Part shown: positions 44,683 to 53,264 of the stretch, one piece after another
Layout: every line of letters begins with the position of its first letter
Numbering within the stretch: position 1 is the first letter of the stretch
Assembly: GCF_019061125.1 (NCBI RefSeq)
Contig: NZ_JAHQYI010000001.1
Coordinates: forward strand, 930,001 to 994,000
Length of the DNA: 64,000 nucleotides
Source: Microbacterium sp. NC79
GTDB taxonomy: Bacteria > Actinomycetota > Actinomycetes > Actinomycetales > Microbacteriaceae
Direction of reading: 5' to 3'
The notes under the pieces: generated by a model
Told to the model about the DNA's origin: nothing
What the model saw: only the letters and a program-made list of their open reading frames with translations
Databases searched by the model: none
Translations under genes and position numbers: made by a program

Positions 44683-45978
44683 GTGACGGACGCGGCAACC
44701 CAGCCCGAGAAGGCCACACTGTCGATTGGCGGCACAACCGCCGAATTCCCCGTTTTGCAGGGAACAGATGGCACCCCGGCCATCGATTTTGCAACGCTCA
44801 CCAAGCAGACCGGCCACACGGCGCTGGACTACGGTTTCGTGAACACGGCAGCCACGAAGTCCGCAATCACCTTCATTGATGGTGACGAAGGCATCCTGCG
44901 CTACCGCGGTTATCCCATCGAGCAGCTGGCAAAGAACAGCTCCTACCTCGAGGTGGCTTGGCTGCTCATCTACGGCGAGCTGCCCACCGCTGACCAGCTC
45001 GGTGAGTTCGACGAGAAGATTCGTCGTCACACCCTGATTCACGAAGACCTCAAGCACTTCTTCTCGGCACTGCCGCACACCGCGCACCCGATGTCTGTGC
45101 TGTCTTCGGCGGTCTCGGCGCTGTCGACCTACTACGAAGGTCAGTCCGACCCGCACAACCCCGAGCACGTCGAACTCAACACGATTCGCATGCTCGCCAA
45201 GCTTCCCGTGCTCGCGGCTTACGCACACAAGAAGAGCATCGGTCAGGCGTTCCTGTACCCAGACAACTCGCTGAGCTTCGTGGACAACTTCCTCAAGCTC
45301 AACTTCGGTGTGCTCAGCGAAGAGTACGAAGTCAACCCGATCATGTCGCGTGCGCTTGAGCGTCTGCTCATCCTGCACGAAGACCACGAGCAGAACGCGT
45401 CGACCTCGACCGTGCGCCTGGTGGGTTCCACAGGCGCCAACCAGTTCTCCTCCATCTCGGCAGGCATCAACGCGCTGTACGGCCCGCTGCACGGCGGCGC
45501 GAACGAGGCAGTTCTGGAAATGCTTGCGAAGATTCGCGATTCGGGCGAGGGCGTCAAGCGTTTCGTCGAGCGCGTCAAGAACAAGGAAGACGGTGTCAAG
45601 CTCATGGGCTTCGGTCACCGTGTCTACAAGAACTACGACCCGCGTGCGAAGCTCGTGAAGGAGTCGGCTGACGAGGTTCTTGCCGAGCTCGGCGTGAAGG
45701 ACCCGCTGCTTGACCTGGCGAAGGAGCTCGAAGAGATCGCTCTCAACGACGAGTACTTCCAGTCGCGTCGCCTGTACCCGAACGTCGACTTCTACACCGG
45801 CGTGATCTACAAGGCGATGGGCTTCCCGACGCGTATGTTCACCGTGCTGTTTGCGATCGGTCGCCTTCCCGGCTGGCTGGCGCACTGGCGCGAGCTCAAC
45901 ACCGACCCGCAGAACAAGATTGGTCGCCCGCAGCAGCTGTACACAGGTGCACCTGAGCGCAACTACCCGGGTCTGTAA
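44683..45978 (+). CDS. gltA: citrate synthase
   Basis: 431 residues from a GTG behind AAGGAGG; the frame is open to 44596 but the -10 box at 44586 and the lack of similarity make the longer form unlikely. Active-site blocks: STVRLVGSTGANQFSSISAGINALYGPLHGGANEAVL with His, MGFGHRVYKNYDPRAK with His, and NVDFYTGVIYKAMGFPTRMFTVLF with Asp. Condenses acetyl-CoA and oxaloacetate in the TCA cycle. It is the type II, hexameric kind by its N-terminal domain (residues 15-60). Confidence 0.95.
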   Translation: MTDAATQPEKATLSIGGTTAEFPVLQGTDGTPAIDFATLTKQTGHTALDYGFVNTAATKSAITFIDGDEGILRYRGYPIEQLAKNSSYLEVAWLLIYGELPTADQLGEFDEKIRRHTLIHEDLKHFFSALPHTAHPMSVLSSAVSALSTYYEGQSDPHNPEHVELNTIRMLAKLPVLAAYAHKKSIGQAFLYPDNSLSFVDNFLKLNFGVLSEEYEVNPIMSRALERLLILHEDHEQNASTSTVRLVGSTGANQFSSISAGINALYGPLHGGANEAVLEMLAKIRDSGEGVKRFVERVKNKEDGVKLMGFGHRVYKNYDPRAKLVKESADEVLAELGVKDPLLDLAKELEEIALNDEYFQSRRLYPNVDFYTGVIYKAMGFPTRMFTVLFAIGRLPGWLAHWRELNTDPQNKIGRPQQLYTGAPERNYPGL

Positions 45979-45982
45979 GCAG

Positions 45983-46030
45983 ACACAACAAAGCCCCAGC
46001 AGATTGTTTTCTGCTGGGGCTTTGTTGTGT
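45983..46030. terminator. bidirectional terminator between gltA and dapD
   Basis: A perfect 21-bp stem (ACACAACAAAGCCCCAGCAGA with its complement) around a 6-nt loop, with A- and T-rich flanks on both strands. Serves the two convergent genes. Confidence 0.93.
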
Positions 46031-46035
46031 CACGG

Positions 46036-46971
46036 TTACGCGTGCAGGGCGTCGTTCAGGGTGACTCCGACACCGTGCCTGGCGACGGCTTCAATGGCGC
46101 CTGTCAGCGAGTTGCGGCGCAACATCAGGGCGTTCCTGCCCGAGAGGTCAGAACCCTTCATGATGACGGGGGAGCCGTCTGACTGCAGCGGCTGATCGAT
46201 CATGATGATTTTGGATCCGGCGGTCACGTAGAGGCCGGCCTCCACGACGCAGTCATCGCCAAGGGAAATGCCGATTCCGGCGTTTGCGCCAAGCAGCGTG
46301 CGCTCGCCAATCGAGACGCGATGCGATCCACCGCCTGAAAGAGTGCCCATGATGGAGGCGCCGCCACCAATGTCAGAACCATCGCCGACAACGACACCCT
46401 GCGAAATACGGCCCTCCACCATCGAGGCGCCCAACGTACCCGCGTTGAAGTTGACGAATCCTTCGTGCATCACCGTGGTTCCGGGGCTCAAATATGCCCC
46501 CAACCGCACGCGTGAGACATCCGCGATACGCACGCCAACCGGAAGCACATAGTCGGTGAGGCGCGGGAACTTGTCGAGCCCCTGTACCTGGATACCAGCG
46601 GCCTGGAGGGCAGCACGACGGCTACCGACCTCGGCGGGGAGCATCGGGCCAGCGTTGGTCCATGCGACGTTAGGAAGGTGACCGAAGATGCCATCGAGGT
46701 TGAGTTCGTTCGGGCGTACCAGCAGGAGCGACAACGCCTGAAGACGGAGGTAGGCATCTTCAGTAGAAGCCGGAGGCGCTTCCAGATCGATCTCGACAAT
46801 GACGGCCTCGACCGTGACGCCACGGCGGTCATCGGTGCGCCCTGCGAGCGTCAGCGGGGCCTCATGTGGCGCGCGTCCGATCGCCGGCGACGGGTACAGT
46901 GCATCGAGCACCGTTCCGTCGTGTGCCACGGTCCGCAGACCCTCACCCCAGATCCAACGTGCTTCAGTCAT
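46036..46971 (-). CDS. dapD: tetrahydrodipicolinate N-succinyltransferase
   Basis: 311 residues, the size of the actinobacterial DapD. The left-handed beta-helix of hexapeptide repeats covers about residues 150-265 (LSPGTTVMHEGFVNFNAGTLG, MVEGRISQGVVVGDGSDIGGGASIMGTLSGGG, SIGERTLLGANAGIGISLGDDCVVEAGLYVTAG). Adds succinate from succinyl-CoA to tetrahydrodipicolinate. Divergent from dapE with 57 nt between, and both appear leaderless. Confidence 0.94.
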   Translation of the reverse strand: MTEARWIWGEGLRTVAHDGTVLDALYPSPAIGRAPHEAPLTLAGRTDDRRGVTVEAVIVEIDLEAPPASTEDAYLRLQALSLLLVRPNELNLDGIFGHLPNVAWTNAGPMLPAEVGSRRAALQAAGIQVQGLDKFPRLTDYVLPVGVRIADVSRVRLGAYLSPGTTVMHEGFVNFNAGTLGASMVEGRISQGVVVGDGSDIGGGASIMGTLSGGGSHRVSIGERTLLGANAGIGISLGDDCVVEAGLYVTAGSKIIMIDQPLQSDGSPVIMKGSDLSGRNALMLRRNSLTGAIEAVARHGVGVTLNDALHA

Positions 46972-46977
46972 GGGTCA

Positions 46978-46983
46978 ACGTTA
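46978..46983 (-). promoter_or_regulatory. -10 box TAACGT of dapD
   Basis: Minus strand, 6 nt (TGACCC) before the ATG at 46971. Confidence 0.55.
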
Positions 46984-47015
46984 CTACCGGCGTGCGTGGT
47001 CGATTTGCGCGCTAC

Positions 47016-47021
47016 TAGAGT
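47016..47021 (+). promoter_or_regulatory. -10 box TAGAGT of dapE
   Basis: Seven nt before the ATG at 47029. Only about 30 bp separate the dapD and dapE -10 boxes, so the two polymerase sites overlap back to back. Confidence 0.6.
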
Positions 47022-47028
47022 GGTTCGC

Positions 47029-48099
47029 ATGTCGACGCTTGATCTCACCGTCTCCGCTGTTCAACTCACTCGTGACATTTGCGACGTTCCCAGTGTTTCT
47101 GGTGATGAGAAGCGGCTGGCCGATCTGATGCAGGAAGCGCTCACCGCGTACCCGCACCTCGAGGTCATTCGCGACGGCGACCTCATTGTCGCGCGCACCA
47201 ATCTCGGGCGGGACCGTCGCGTCATCATCGCAGGCCACATTGACACCGTGCCGATCAACCACAACCTGCCAACACAGCTGTCCGAGAGTGACGGCGTTGA
47301 ATACATTTGGGGGCGCGGCACCGTCGACATGAAGGCGGGCGTTGCCGTGCAGCTGAAGCTTGCGGCAGAACTGGTGGAACCATCGGTCGACATTACATGG
47401 CTGTGGTACGACAACGAAGAGGTCGACAGCTCGCTCAACGGTCTCGGACGACTCGCACGAAACCGCCCCGACCTGATGCTGGGTGATTTCGCGATCCTCG
47501 GCGAACCATCCAACGGTGCCGTCGAGGGCGGCTGCAATGGCACCCTGCGCGCCGTTGTACGCACCCACGGCTCGCGAGCACACTCCGCCAGGGCGTGGAT
47601 GGGGGAGAACGCCATTCACGCGGCAGCGCCCATCCTGGCGCGTTTAACCGAGTACACCCCGCGTGATGCGGATGTGGAGGGGCTCGTCTACCGTGAGGGC
47701 CTCAATGCCGTTGGTATCACGGGCGGTGTGGCTGGCAATGTCATTCCTGACCTGTGCGAGGTGGAGGTGAACTTTCGGTTTGCCCCCGACCGTTCGACCG
47801 ACGAAGCGCAGGACTACGTGCGTGACTTCTTTGCCGGCTTCGAGGTGGAATTCACTGACCTCGCCGCCGGAGCACGGCCCGGTTTAGACGCGCCGTTGGC
47901 GCAGGAGTTTGTGGCAGCGGTGGGAGCCGAAGCGAAGCCGAAATACGGCTGGACGGATGTCGCGCGCTTCTCCGAAGCGGGCATTCCGGCCGTGAACTAC
48001 GGTCCGGGTGATCCGTCGCTTGCGCACCATGATCAAGAACGCGTCGAGATTTCACAGATCGTGGCAGTCGAGACTGCGTTGCGCGCGTGGCTCGCCTAA
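47029..48099 (+). CDS. dapE: succinyl-diaminopimelate desuccinylase
   Basis: 356 residues, M20 peptidase fold. Metal ligands in GHIDTVP (His, Asp), WGRGTVDMKAG (Asp), WYDNEEVDSS (Glu-Glu) and near the C-terminus LAHHDQERVE (His). Releases LL-diaminopimelate and succinate. The frame extends far upstream into dapD on the other strand; the leaderless -10 box fixes the start at 47029. Confidence 0.94.
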   Translation: MSTLDLTVSAVQLTRDICDVPSVSGDEKRLADLMQEALTAYPHLEVIRDGDLIVARTNLGRDRRVIIAGHIDTVPINHNLPTQLSESDGVEYIWGRGTVDMKAGVAVQLKLAAELVEPSVDITWLWYDNEEVDSSLNGLGRLARNRPDLMLGDFAILGEPSNGAVEGGCNGTLRAVVRTHGSRAHSARAWMGENAIHAAAPILARLTEYTPRDADVEGLVYREGLNAVGITGGVAGNVIPDLCEVEVNFRFAPDRSTDEAQDYVRDFFAGFEVEFTDLAAGARPGLDAPLAQEFVAAVGAEAKPKYGWTDVARFSEAGIPAVNYGPGDPSLAHHDQERVEISQIVAVETALRAWLA

Positions 48100-49298
48100 T
48101 CGCACGTTTTGACGCGCCGCGCCCCTCTGCGCTCGTGCAGGTGGCGGCGATTTACCTGGTCTCGCGGGTCATCACGCTGAGCGTGCTGTTTGCCGCTGCC
48201 TCCGCAGCTGGCCCGCAGTCTCGGTACGGTGCTGCGGCGACCGTCGGCGATTTCATCCTCGGGTGGGATGCCAACTGGTATTGGATCGTGGCTGACGTCG
48301 GTTACCCCTCCGACCTCCCGCTCTCCGATGACGGTCGACCGATGGAGAACGCGTGGGCCTTTATGCCGGTTTACGCTTACCTCGCGAAGATCGTGGCTCT
48401 GCCGTTCGGGCATTGGGTTGTCGGTGCGGCGATCGTGTCGCTTGTCGCTGGGTTCGGAGCCAGCTACGCCCTCTACGCCCTCATGCGAACACGGCTGAGC
48501 GAATCGCAGTCGCTGTGGGCGGTGATCTTCTTCGCCAATGGCCCGCTCGCCGCGCTATTTCATGTCGGGTATGCCGAAGCCCTTTTCCTGTTCTTCCTGC
48601 TGACCGCGCTGTACGTCGTCGTGACTCGGCAGTTTGCCTGGCTTTATCTCCTGATCCCCTTGATGGGATACACGCGTCCAGGCGTTCTTGCCTTCTCCCT
48701 GATGCTGGCGCTGTATGGCATTTGGCGATGGGTCAGGCGGCGCCGTGACCCGCTGCCGCTTGCGCACATTAACCACATCATTGCCACTGGACTGCTTGCC
48801 GCCGTTGTCGGTCTCAGTTGGCCGGTGATCGCAGGCCTTGCGATGGGGGATCCGACCGCGTATTTGCAGACGGAGCTGTCATGGCGACGAAACTGGTTGC
48901 CTGAGTCTTCGACGCACTTCGTACCGTTTGACGGGTGGATTCTCGGTCTGAACTTCTGGTTTGCCCAGTGGCAATTGCCTGCGTGGCTGGGGTGGACGGT
49001 TTTTGGCCTGCTGGTTGCCGGAACCATGTGGCTACTGGTGCGCGCTCGTGCCGTGCGTGCGCTGGGGATGGAAGTGCGCCTGTTTTCAGCAAGCTATCTG
49101 CTTTATCTCGTCGCGGTGTTCTTCCCACAGTCCTCGACGCTGCGATTGTTGGTTCCGCTGTCACCGCTGTGGGGCGCGCCCGCCCAGATTAAGCCGTTGT
49201 GGGGGCGGATCGCGGTGCTTGCGGGGTGCCTGATTTACCAGGCCATCTGGATTTTCGAGATGTACGCGTACGGAAACACCATCACGCGAATTCCCTAA
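48087..49298 (+). CDS. PIG-V-like mannosyltransferase, polytopic membrane protein
   Basis: 403 residues with about ten helices. The first luminal/external loop holds WDANWYWIVADVGYP, the usual D-x-x-x-Y/W motif of GT-C enzymes, and MENAWAFMPVYAYLAK follows, as in PIG-V type mannosyltransferases that use polyprenyl-phosphate mannose. Expected to mannosylate a lipid or protein outside the membrane. GTG start overlaps dapE by 13 nt, so the two are co-transcribed. Confidence 0.8.
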   Translation: MARLIARFDAPRPSALVQVAAIYLVSRVITLSVLFAAASAAGPQSRYGAAATVGDFILGWDANWYWIVADVGYPSDLPLSDDGRPMENAWAFMPVYAYLAKIVALPFGHWVVGAAIVSLVAGFGASYALYALMRTRLSESQSLWAVIFFANGPLAALFHVGYAEALFLFFLLTALYVVVTRQFAWLYLLIPLMGYTRPGVLAFSLMLALYGIWRWVRRRRDPLPLAHINHIIATGLLAAVVGLSWPVIAGLAMGDPTAYLQTELSWRRNWLPESSTHFVPFDGWILGLNFWFAQWQLPAWLGWTVFGLLVAGTMWLLVRARAVRALGMEVRLFSASYLLYLVAVFFPQSSTLRLLVPLSPLWGAPAQIKPLWGRIAVLAGCLIYQAIWIFEMYAYGNTITRIP

Positions 49299-49335
49299 CA
49301 TTTCGCTGTCGAATGGCCAGTGTCCAGGAAACCGA

Positions 49336-49341
49336 TAAACT
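49336..49341 (+). promoter_or_regulatory. -10 box TAAACT of the DUF3117 gene
   Basis: About 30 nt before the ATG at 49372, which has an AAAGGGG ribosome-binding site. Confidence 0.4.
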
Positions 49342-49371
49342 AGAGGTATACCAGGACGAAAGGGGCCCGCA

Positions 49372-49545
49372 ATGGCAGCCATGAAGCCAAGGACCGGCGA
49401 CGGACCGATGGAAGCCGTGAAGGAAGGACGCCTCATTATCGTGCGCGTTCCGCTGGAGGGGGGCGGACGACTCGTTGTCTCCGTCAACGATGACGAAGCC
49501 AAGGAACTGCACGAGGTTTTGAGTGGCGTCGTCAACGCCGCCTAA
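49372..49545 (+). CDS. DUF3117 microprotein
   Basis: 57 residues: starts MAAMKPRTGDGPMEAVKEGR, continues with a beta strand LIIVRVPLEGGGRLVVSVN and a short helix DDEAKELHEVLSGV. This matches DUF3117, a very conserved small actinobacterial protein of unknown function (Rv1211 type in Mycobacterium tuberculosis). It lies in the same neighbourhood there, between dapE and the O-methyltransferase. Terminator directly downstream. Confidence 0.9.
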   Translation: MAAMKPRTGDGPMEAVKEGRLIIVRVPLEGGGRLVVSVNDDEAKELHEVLSGVVNAA

Positions 49546-49557
49546 CTTCTCATAATG

Positions 49558-49591
49558 CGAATGGCCGGGTGATTATTCACCCGGCCATTCG
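49558..49591. terminator. bidirectional terminator, DUF3117 and O-methyltransferase genes
   Basis: 15-bp perfect stem CGAATGGCCGGGTGA with its complement, TTAT loop. Confidence 0.9.
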
Positions 49592-49604
49592 TGTATCTGT
49601 CTGC

Positions 49605-50237
49605 TTACTCGGACAGCAAAGTCAGTTGGAGGAGTCCCTCGTTGAGGGTGGAGAGTGCGCCGACGACCGCGGGGGATGCCTGTGTCTCCTGAATGAGTGA
49701 GCGGTATGCGCGCGTCGTTTCATCCCGCTGTACCGGGTCGGCCACCTTTCCGCCGTTGAGAACGCGGGGGATGAGTACCGTGCCGCCAGGGCGGACTAGG
49801 CGGAGCCCGTGCTCAACGTAGGCGATGACGTTTTCTGGATCGGCGTCGATCATCACGATGTCGTAGGAGGCTTCGTTCATGCGGGGCAGGACGTCCAGCG
49901 CGCGGCCCGAGATAAAGCGGGCGCGCGACGCCGGAACCTTCGCTTCGTGGAAGGACTGCCGTGCGACACCGAGGTTTTCGGGTTCGCTGTCGATGGTTGT
50001 CAAAATCGCTCCCGGTGCGCCATGCAGGAGCCAGAGTCCGGAAACGCCTGCACCGGTTCCGATCTCCACCATGCTGGTGGCGGCGGTCGCAGCGGCAACG
50101 ACAGCACACTGCGCGCCGATGCCAGCGCTGATCGGGTGCGCCCCGATTTCGACTGCATGGGTGCGGGCGCGCTGAATGTGCTCGGGTTCGATAATCGACT
50201 CCCGGGCAAAGCGGGCAATAGCATCGTGTTCGCTCAT
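49605..50237 (-). CDS. SAM-dependent O-methyltransferase (Rv1220c-like)
   Basis: 210 residues. SAM-binding glycine loop MVEIGTGAGVSGLWLL near residue 55, acidic residue in LTTIDSEPENL, and MIDADPENVIAYVEHGLRLVRPGGTVLIP, the metal-dependent O-methyltransferase (COMT type) pattern. Substrate unknown. GGAGGAG precedes the ATG. In many actinobacteria this gene lies beside sigE; here it is next to tatB. Confidence 0.87.
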   Translation of the reverse strand: MSEHDAIARFARESIIEPEHIQRARTHAVEIGAHPISAGIGAQCAVVAAATAATSMVEIGTGAGVSGLWLLHGAPGAILTTIDSEPENLGVARQSFHEAKVPASRARFISGRALDVLPRMNEASYDIVMIDADPENVIAYVEHGLRLVRPGGTVLIPRVLNGGKVADPVQRDETTRAYRSLIQETQASPAVVGALSTLNEGLLQLTLLSE

Positions 50238-50295
50238 GACTCCTCCATGACAAGGCTACGGGGTGCTGTCATGGCATTCGCTAAGGCGCGGCGGG

Positions 50296-50301
50296 TAATC
50301 T
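50296..50301 (+). promoter_or_regulatory. -10 box TAATCT of tatB
   Basis: Six nt (AAAGGC) before the ATG at 50308. Confidence 0.6.
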
Positions 50302-50307
50302 AAAGGC

Positions 50308-50712
50308 ATGAACTTCGGGCTCTCTGCCGACAAGCTGGTCGTGATCGCGGTGATCGCGCTAATGGTCGTCGGTCCTGAGCGGTTGCCGAAATATGCGGAA
50401 GGCTTCGCACGGCTCATTAAACGTGCAGGAGAATACCTGCGTGGCGCGAAGGATCGTGTCTCCACTGAGATGGGTTCTGAGTTCGAAGACGTGGATTGGC
50501 GCAAGCTGGATCCGCGGCAATACGACCCGCGCCGCATCATCAGGGAAGCAATTCTTGATGAGGTGGTGCCCGTACCGACAGCGGGTGCAGTAGGCAGCGG
50601 TGCGCCGATGGGTGCAGGTGCCGCCGGATTCAGCGGAACCATGGCGCCGACGCGCACCGTCGCGCGCCTGGAAGCGGGGGAAATTCCCCCGTACGACAAC
50701 GAAGCCACATAA
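50308..50712 (+). CDS. tatB: Sec-independent protein translocase subunit TatB
   Basis: 134 residues. One N-terminal helix (DKLVVIAVIALMVVGP), then ERLPKYAEGFARLIKRAGEYLRGAKDRVSTEMGSEF, the hinge and amphipathic helix of TatB with its Gly-Pro-Glu-Arg-Leu-Pro signature. The C-terminal 45 residues are Gly/Ala-rich and disordered. Receptor part of the twin-arginine export complex; tatA and tatC are not in the window. Confidence 0.9.
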   Translation: MNFGLSADKLVVIAVIALMVVGPERLPKYAEGFARLIKRAGEYLRGAKDRVSTEMGSEFEDVDWRKLDPRQYDPRRIIREAILDEVVPVPTAGAVGSGAPMGAGAAGFSGTMAPTRTVARLEAGEIPPYDNEAT

Positions 50713-50794
50713 GGTCCCCGCTGTCATTGCCGCGAGCATGCGTCGTGGCTGACGCCTCCCTTCCTGCGCGTCTCCCGCTGAGCGCGCGATAGCG

Positions 50795-51574
50795 CTAGTT
50801 CAGGGGCTTTGTCCCTTCGGGCAGGCTGTCGCCAGCGGCAACGCCAGCAGTGAGCTCCTGCAGTGCCGTCAGCGCGACGCGCTGCGACCACGGACCGTAT
50901 GAGATGCGAGCCACGCCAAGCTCCTGCAGGCGGTCGCGGGAGAGTGAACCTGGCACGCCGATCATGGTGAGTTTACGAGGACCGAAGGCATCGACAAGTG
51001 CTCGCACCTGATCCTCATTCAGTTTTCCCGGCACGAAGACAACCGGCGCGCCTGCGGCAAGATATGCCTGCCCACGCGCGATCGCGTCGTCAAGAACCGC
51101 GGAAGGATCACGATCGCCCGCGCGCAGGAACGCGTCGGTGCGGGCGTTCAAGACGAACGTTATGCCCTCCTTTTCGCCAGCGTTCATAACGTCTTCCACA
51201 GCACGGGTTGCTTCCGCGAGTGGCTTCATCTGGTCTTCGATGTTTGCGCCGACGACGCCGACACCAATCGCCCGACGTACGGCCTCACCAGCATTGCCGT
51301 ACCCGGCCTCGAGATCCGCGCTCACCGGGAGGTCGGTTGCCGCGACGATCCGACGGATCATGAGGAGGTGTTCTTCGAACGGAATGACCTCGCCGTCCGG
51401 ATACCCGAGCGTCGCAGAAATGGAGTGACTTGCCGTCGCCAGTGCCGTGGTTCCGGGAGTCTCCGCGACGACCTTGGCGGAAATGGCATCCCACACGTTG
51501 ACAACACTGAGAATGGCATCGTCTTCATGCAGTTTGAGGAGTGTGGCTGATTTCTCTTCGATCATCATGGCCAC
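50795..51574 (-). CDS. isocitrate lyase/PEP mutase family protein
   Basis: 259 residues, the size of the short PEP-mutase-like branch. Conserved SADLEAGYGN (metal Asp) and GANIEDQ near residue 113, then NARTDAFLRAG. The catalytic loop Lys-Lys-Cys-Gly of isocitrate and methylisocitrate lyases is missing, so it is more likely a carboxy-phosphonoenolpyruvate- or oxaloacetate-acting enzyme of unknown reaction. The first three codons read GTG GCC ATG ATG, so the exact start is open (51574 or 51568). Confidence 0.8.
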   Translation of the reverse strand: MAMMIEEKSATLLKLHEDDAILSVVNVWDAISAKVVAETPGTTALATASHSISATLGYPDGEVIPFEEHLLMIRRIVAATDLPVSADLEAGYGNAGEAVRRAIGVGVVGANIEDQMKPLAEATRAVEDVMNAGEKEGITFVLNARTDAFLRAGDRDPSAVLDDAIARGQAYLAAGAPVVFVPGKLNEDQVRALVDAFGPRKLTMIGVPGSLSRDRLQELGVARISYGPWSQRVALTALQELTAGVAAGDSLPEGTKPLN

Positions 51575-51619
51575 AGTCTCTCCGAACGGGCCTGGAGAAG
51601 ATAGGGGGTTGCCGTGTGG

Positions 51620-52747
51620 CTAAGAAACTGTCATCGACAGTGACCTGCCCTCGAGGCCACGGCCCCGGCTTTTCACGAGCGTTGCCAGATTCGTAATCGC
51701 GACCGCTGCGGGGTCGTCTGGGGCCGCCAGCACCACGGCTTCACCGGTGTCGCCGCCGGTGCGAAGGGCAACGCTGAGTGGTACGCGCGTGAGTACAGCG
51801 ACCTCGTGAGTGTCATCCGAAAGTGCGCGCGCAACCTCGTCGCCGCCGCCTGAGCCAAAAAGCTCCAGAACGGAACCATCGGGAAGCGTCAGCGCCGCCA
51901 TGTTTTCGACGACCCCAATGATGTTTTGGCCGGTCTGACGGGCAACGAGTCCGCTGCGCACGGCGACATCGCTTGCCGCTGCTTGCGGCGTAGTGACGAC
52001 GAGAACCTCGGCGTGCGGCAGGATCTGCCCGACCGAAATCGCCATATCGCCTGTGCCTGGCGGCATGTCGAGCAACAACACGTCGAGATCACCGAAATAC
52101 ACGTCGGTGAGAAACTGCAGCACCGTGCGGTGAAGCATCGGCCCGCGCCACGCGACAGCTCCGTTGTTGTTGCCTGCCTGTAAGAACATGCCGATCGAAA
52201 TGACGCGGACGTCGTGCGCGATGGGCGGCAGGATCATGTCATCGAGTCGGGTTGGCGTTGTATTTGCCGGTATTCCCATCAACGCCGGAATAGAGAAGCC
52301 GTGCACGTCGGCGTCGATGAGGCCGACGCGGAGCCCCTGCTTGGCGAGGGCGATCGCGAGGTTCGCGGTGATGGTTGATTTTCCGACGCCCCCCTTTCCG
52401 CTTGTGACGGCGATCACCCGGGTAAGCGAATCAGGGCCAAATGGCATGACGCGCGCGTGGCGCCCGGCGCGAAGTTTTTCGGTGAGTTCCGCACGTTCGG
52501 CCGGTGTCATCACGCCGACGTGAATATCGGCTTCTGCCACCCCCGCAACGCTGAGCGCTGCGGCACGAACATCCGCCTCTATTCGCGTTGCAGCCGGGCA
52601 CCCCACAATCGTGAGCACCATGTCGACGTGCGCAGTGGTTCCGTCGATCCGCACATCGCGGATCATGCCCAGATCAGCAAGCGGGCGACGAAGCTCGGGG
52701 TCGGTGACGCTGCCGACGGCCAAGCGGACTGCGTCAACGGCGCTCAT
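51620..52747 (-). CDS. mrp: Mrp/NBP35 family P-loop ATPase, iron-sulfur carrier
   Basis: 375 residues from the ATG at 52747, preceded by GAGGAG. N-terminal DUF59/MIP18 domain (about 1-85, with VLTIVGCPAATRI), then the deviant Walker A SGKGGVGKST (near 115), GLIDADVHGFSIPALMG and DVLLLDMPPGTGDMAISV. Mrp proteins carry 4Fe-4S clusters to apo-proteins. The CxxC pair near the C-terminus is not seen, as in many actinobacterial members. Overlaps the DUF1003 gene by 14 nt; same transcript. Confidence 0.92.
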   Translation of the reverse strand: MSAVDAVRLAVGSVTDPELRRPLADLGMIRDVRIDGTTAHVDMVLTIVGCPAATRIEADVRAAALSVAGVAEADIHVGVMTPAERAELTEKLRAGRHARVMPFGPDSLTRVIAVTSGKGGVGKSTITANLAIALAKQGLRVGLIDADVHGFSIPALMGIPANTTPTRLDDMILPPIAHDVRVISIGMFLQAGNNNGAVAWRGPMLHRTVLQFLTDVYFGDLDVLLLDMPPGTGDMAISVGQILPHAEVLVVTTPQAAASDVAVRSGLVARQTGQNIIGVVENMAALTLPDGSVLELFGSGGGDEVARALSDDTHEVAVLTRVPLSVALRTGGDTGEAVVLAAPDDPAAVAITNLATLVKSRGRGLEGRSLSMTVS

Positions 52748-53264
52748 GGTGCTCCTCGGTGCCGCCTGCACTCTCGTCGCGACGGTCGAGATCTTCGAGG
52801 AGAGCGCGGAGCTCTTGACGCAGCATGTCGCGGGTCATGACCTCCTTGGTCATATCGTCAATCGACATGCGCAACGCCACGACTTCGCGAGCGAGGTACT
52901 CGGTGTCGGCAAGGTTGCGTTCAGCGCGCTGCCTGTCTTGCTCAATTTGCACGCGGTCGCGGTCATCCTGGCGGTTCTGCGCCAACAGGATGAGCGGGGC
53001 AGCGTACGACGCCTGCAGCGAAAGCATCAGGGTCAGCGCGGTAAAGCCGTTTGCAGCGGAGTCAAAGCGCACGTGCGCCGGAGTGAGCGTGTTCCATGCG
53101 ATCCATGCAATACAGAACAGCGTCAGCATCGCCAAGAACATGGGCGTACCCATGGCCCGCGCAATCCATTCGGTGAACCGGCCAAAGCGGTCCTTCGACT
53201 CAGCTGACGTGCGGCGGCTGGCGCGACCGAGCGGCGTCTCGAGCTGTTGTCCGCGCGCCATCAC
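52734..53264 (-). CDS. DUF1003 family membrane protein
   Basis: 176 residues. Two helices (MFLAMLTLFCIAWIAWNTL and FTALTLMLSLQASYAAPLILLAQNRQDDRDR), the DUF1003 hallmark, followed by a coiled-coil-like charged tail (QIEQDRQRAERNLADTEYLAREVVALR). Function unknown. Overlaps the upstream MgtE-N gene by four bases (GTGA) and mrp downstream: a three-gene unit kept in many actinobacteria. Confidence 0.87.
   Translation of the reverse strand: MMARGQQLETPLGRASRRTSAESKDRFGRFTEWIARAMGTPMFLAMLTLFCIAWIAWNTLTPAHVRFDSAANGFTALTLMLSLQASYAAPLILLAQNRQDDRDRVQIEQDRQRAERNLADTEYLAREVVALRMSIDDMTKEVMTRDMLRQELRALLEDLDRRDESAGGTEEHHERR

Noticed and set aside
46678..47028. N-terminal extension of dapE
   Set aside because: It runs through dapD on the other strand; the -10 box at 47016 and family length set the start at 47029.
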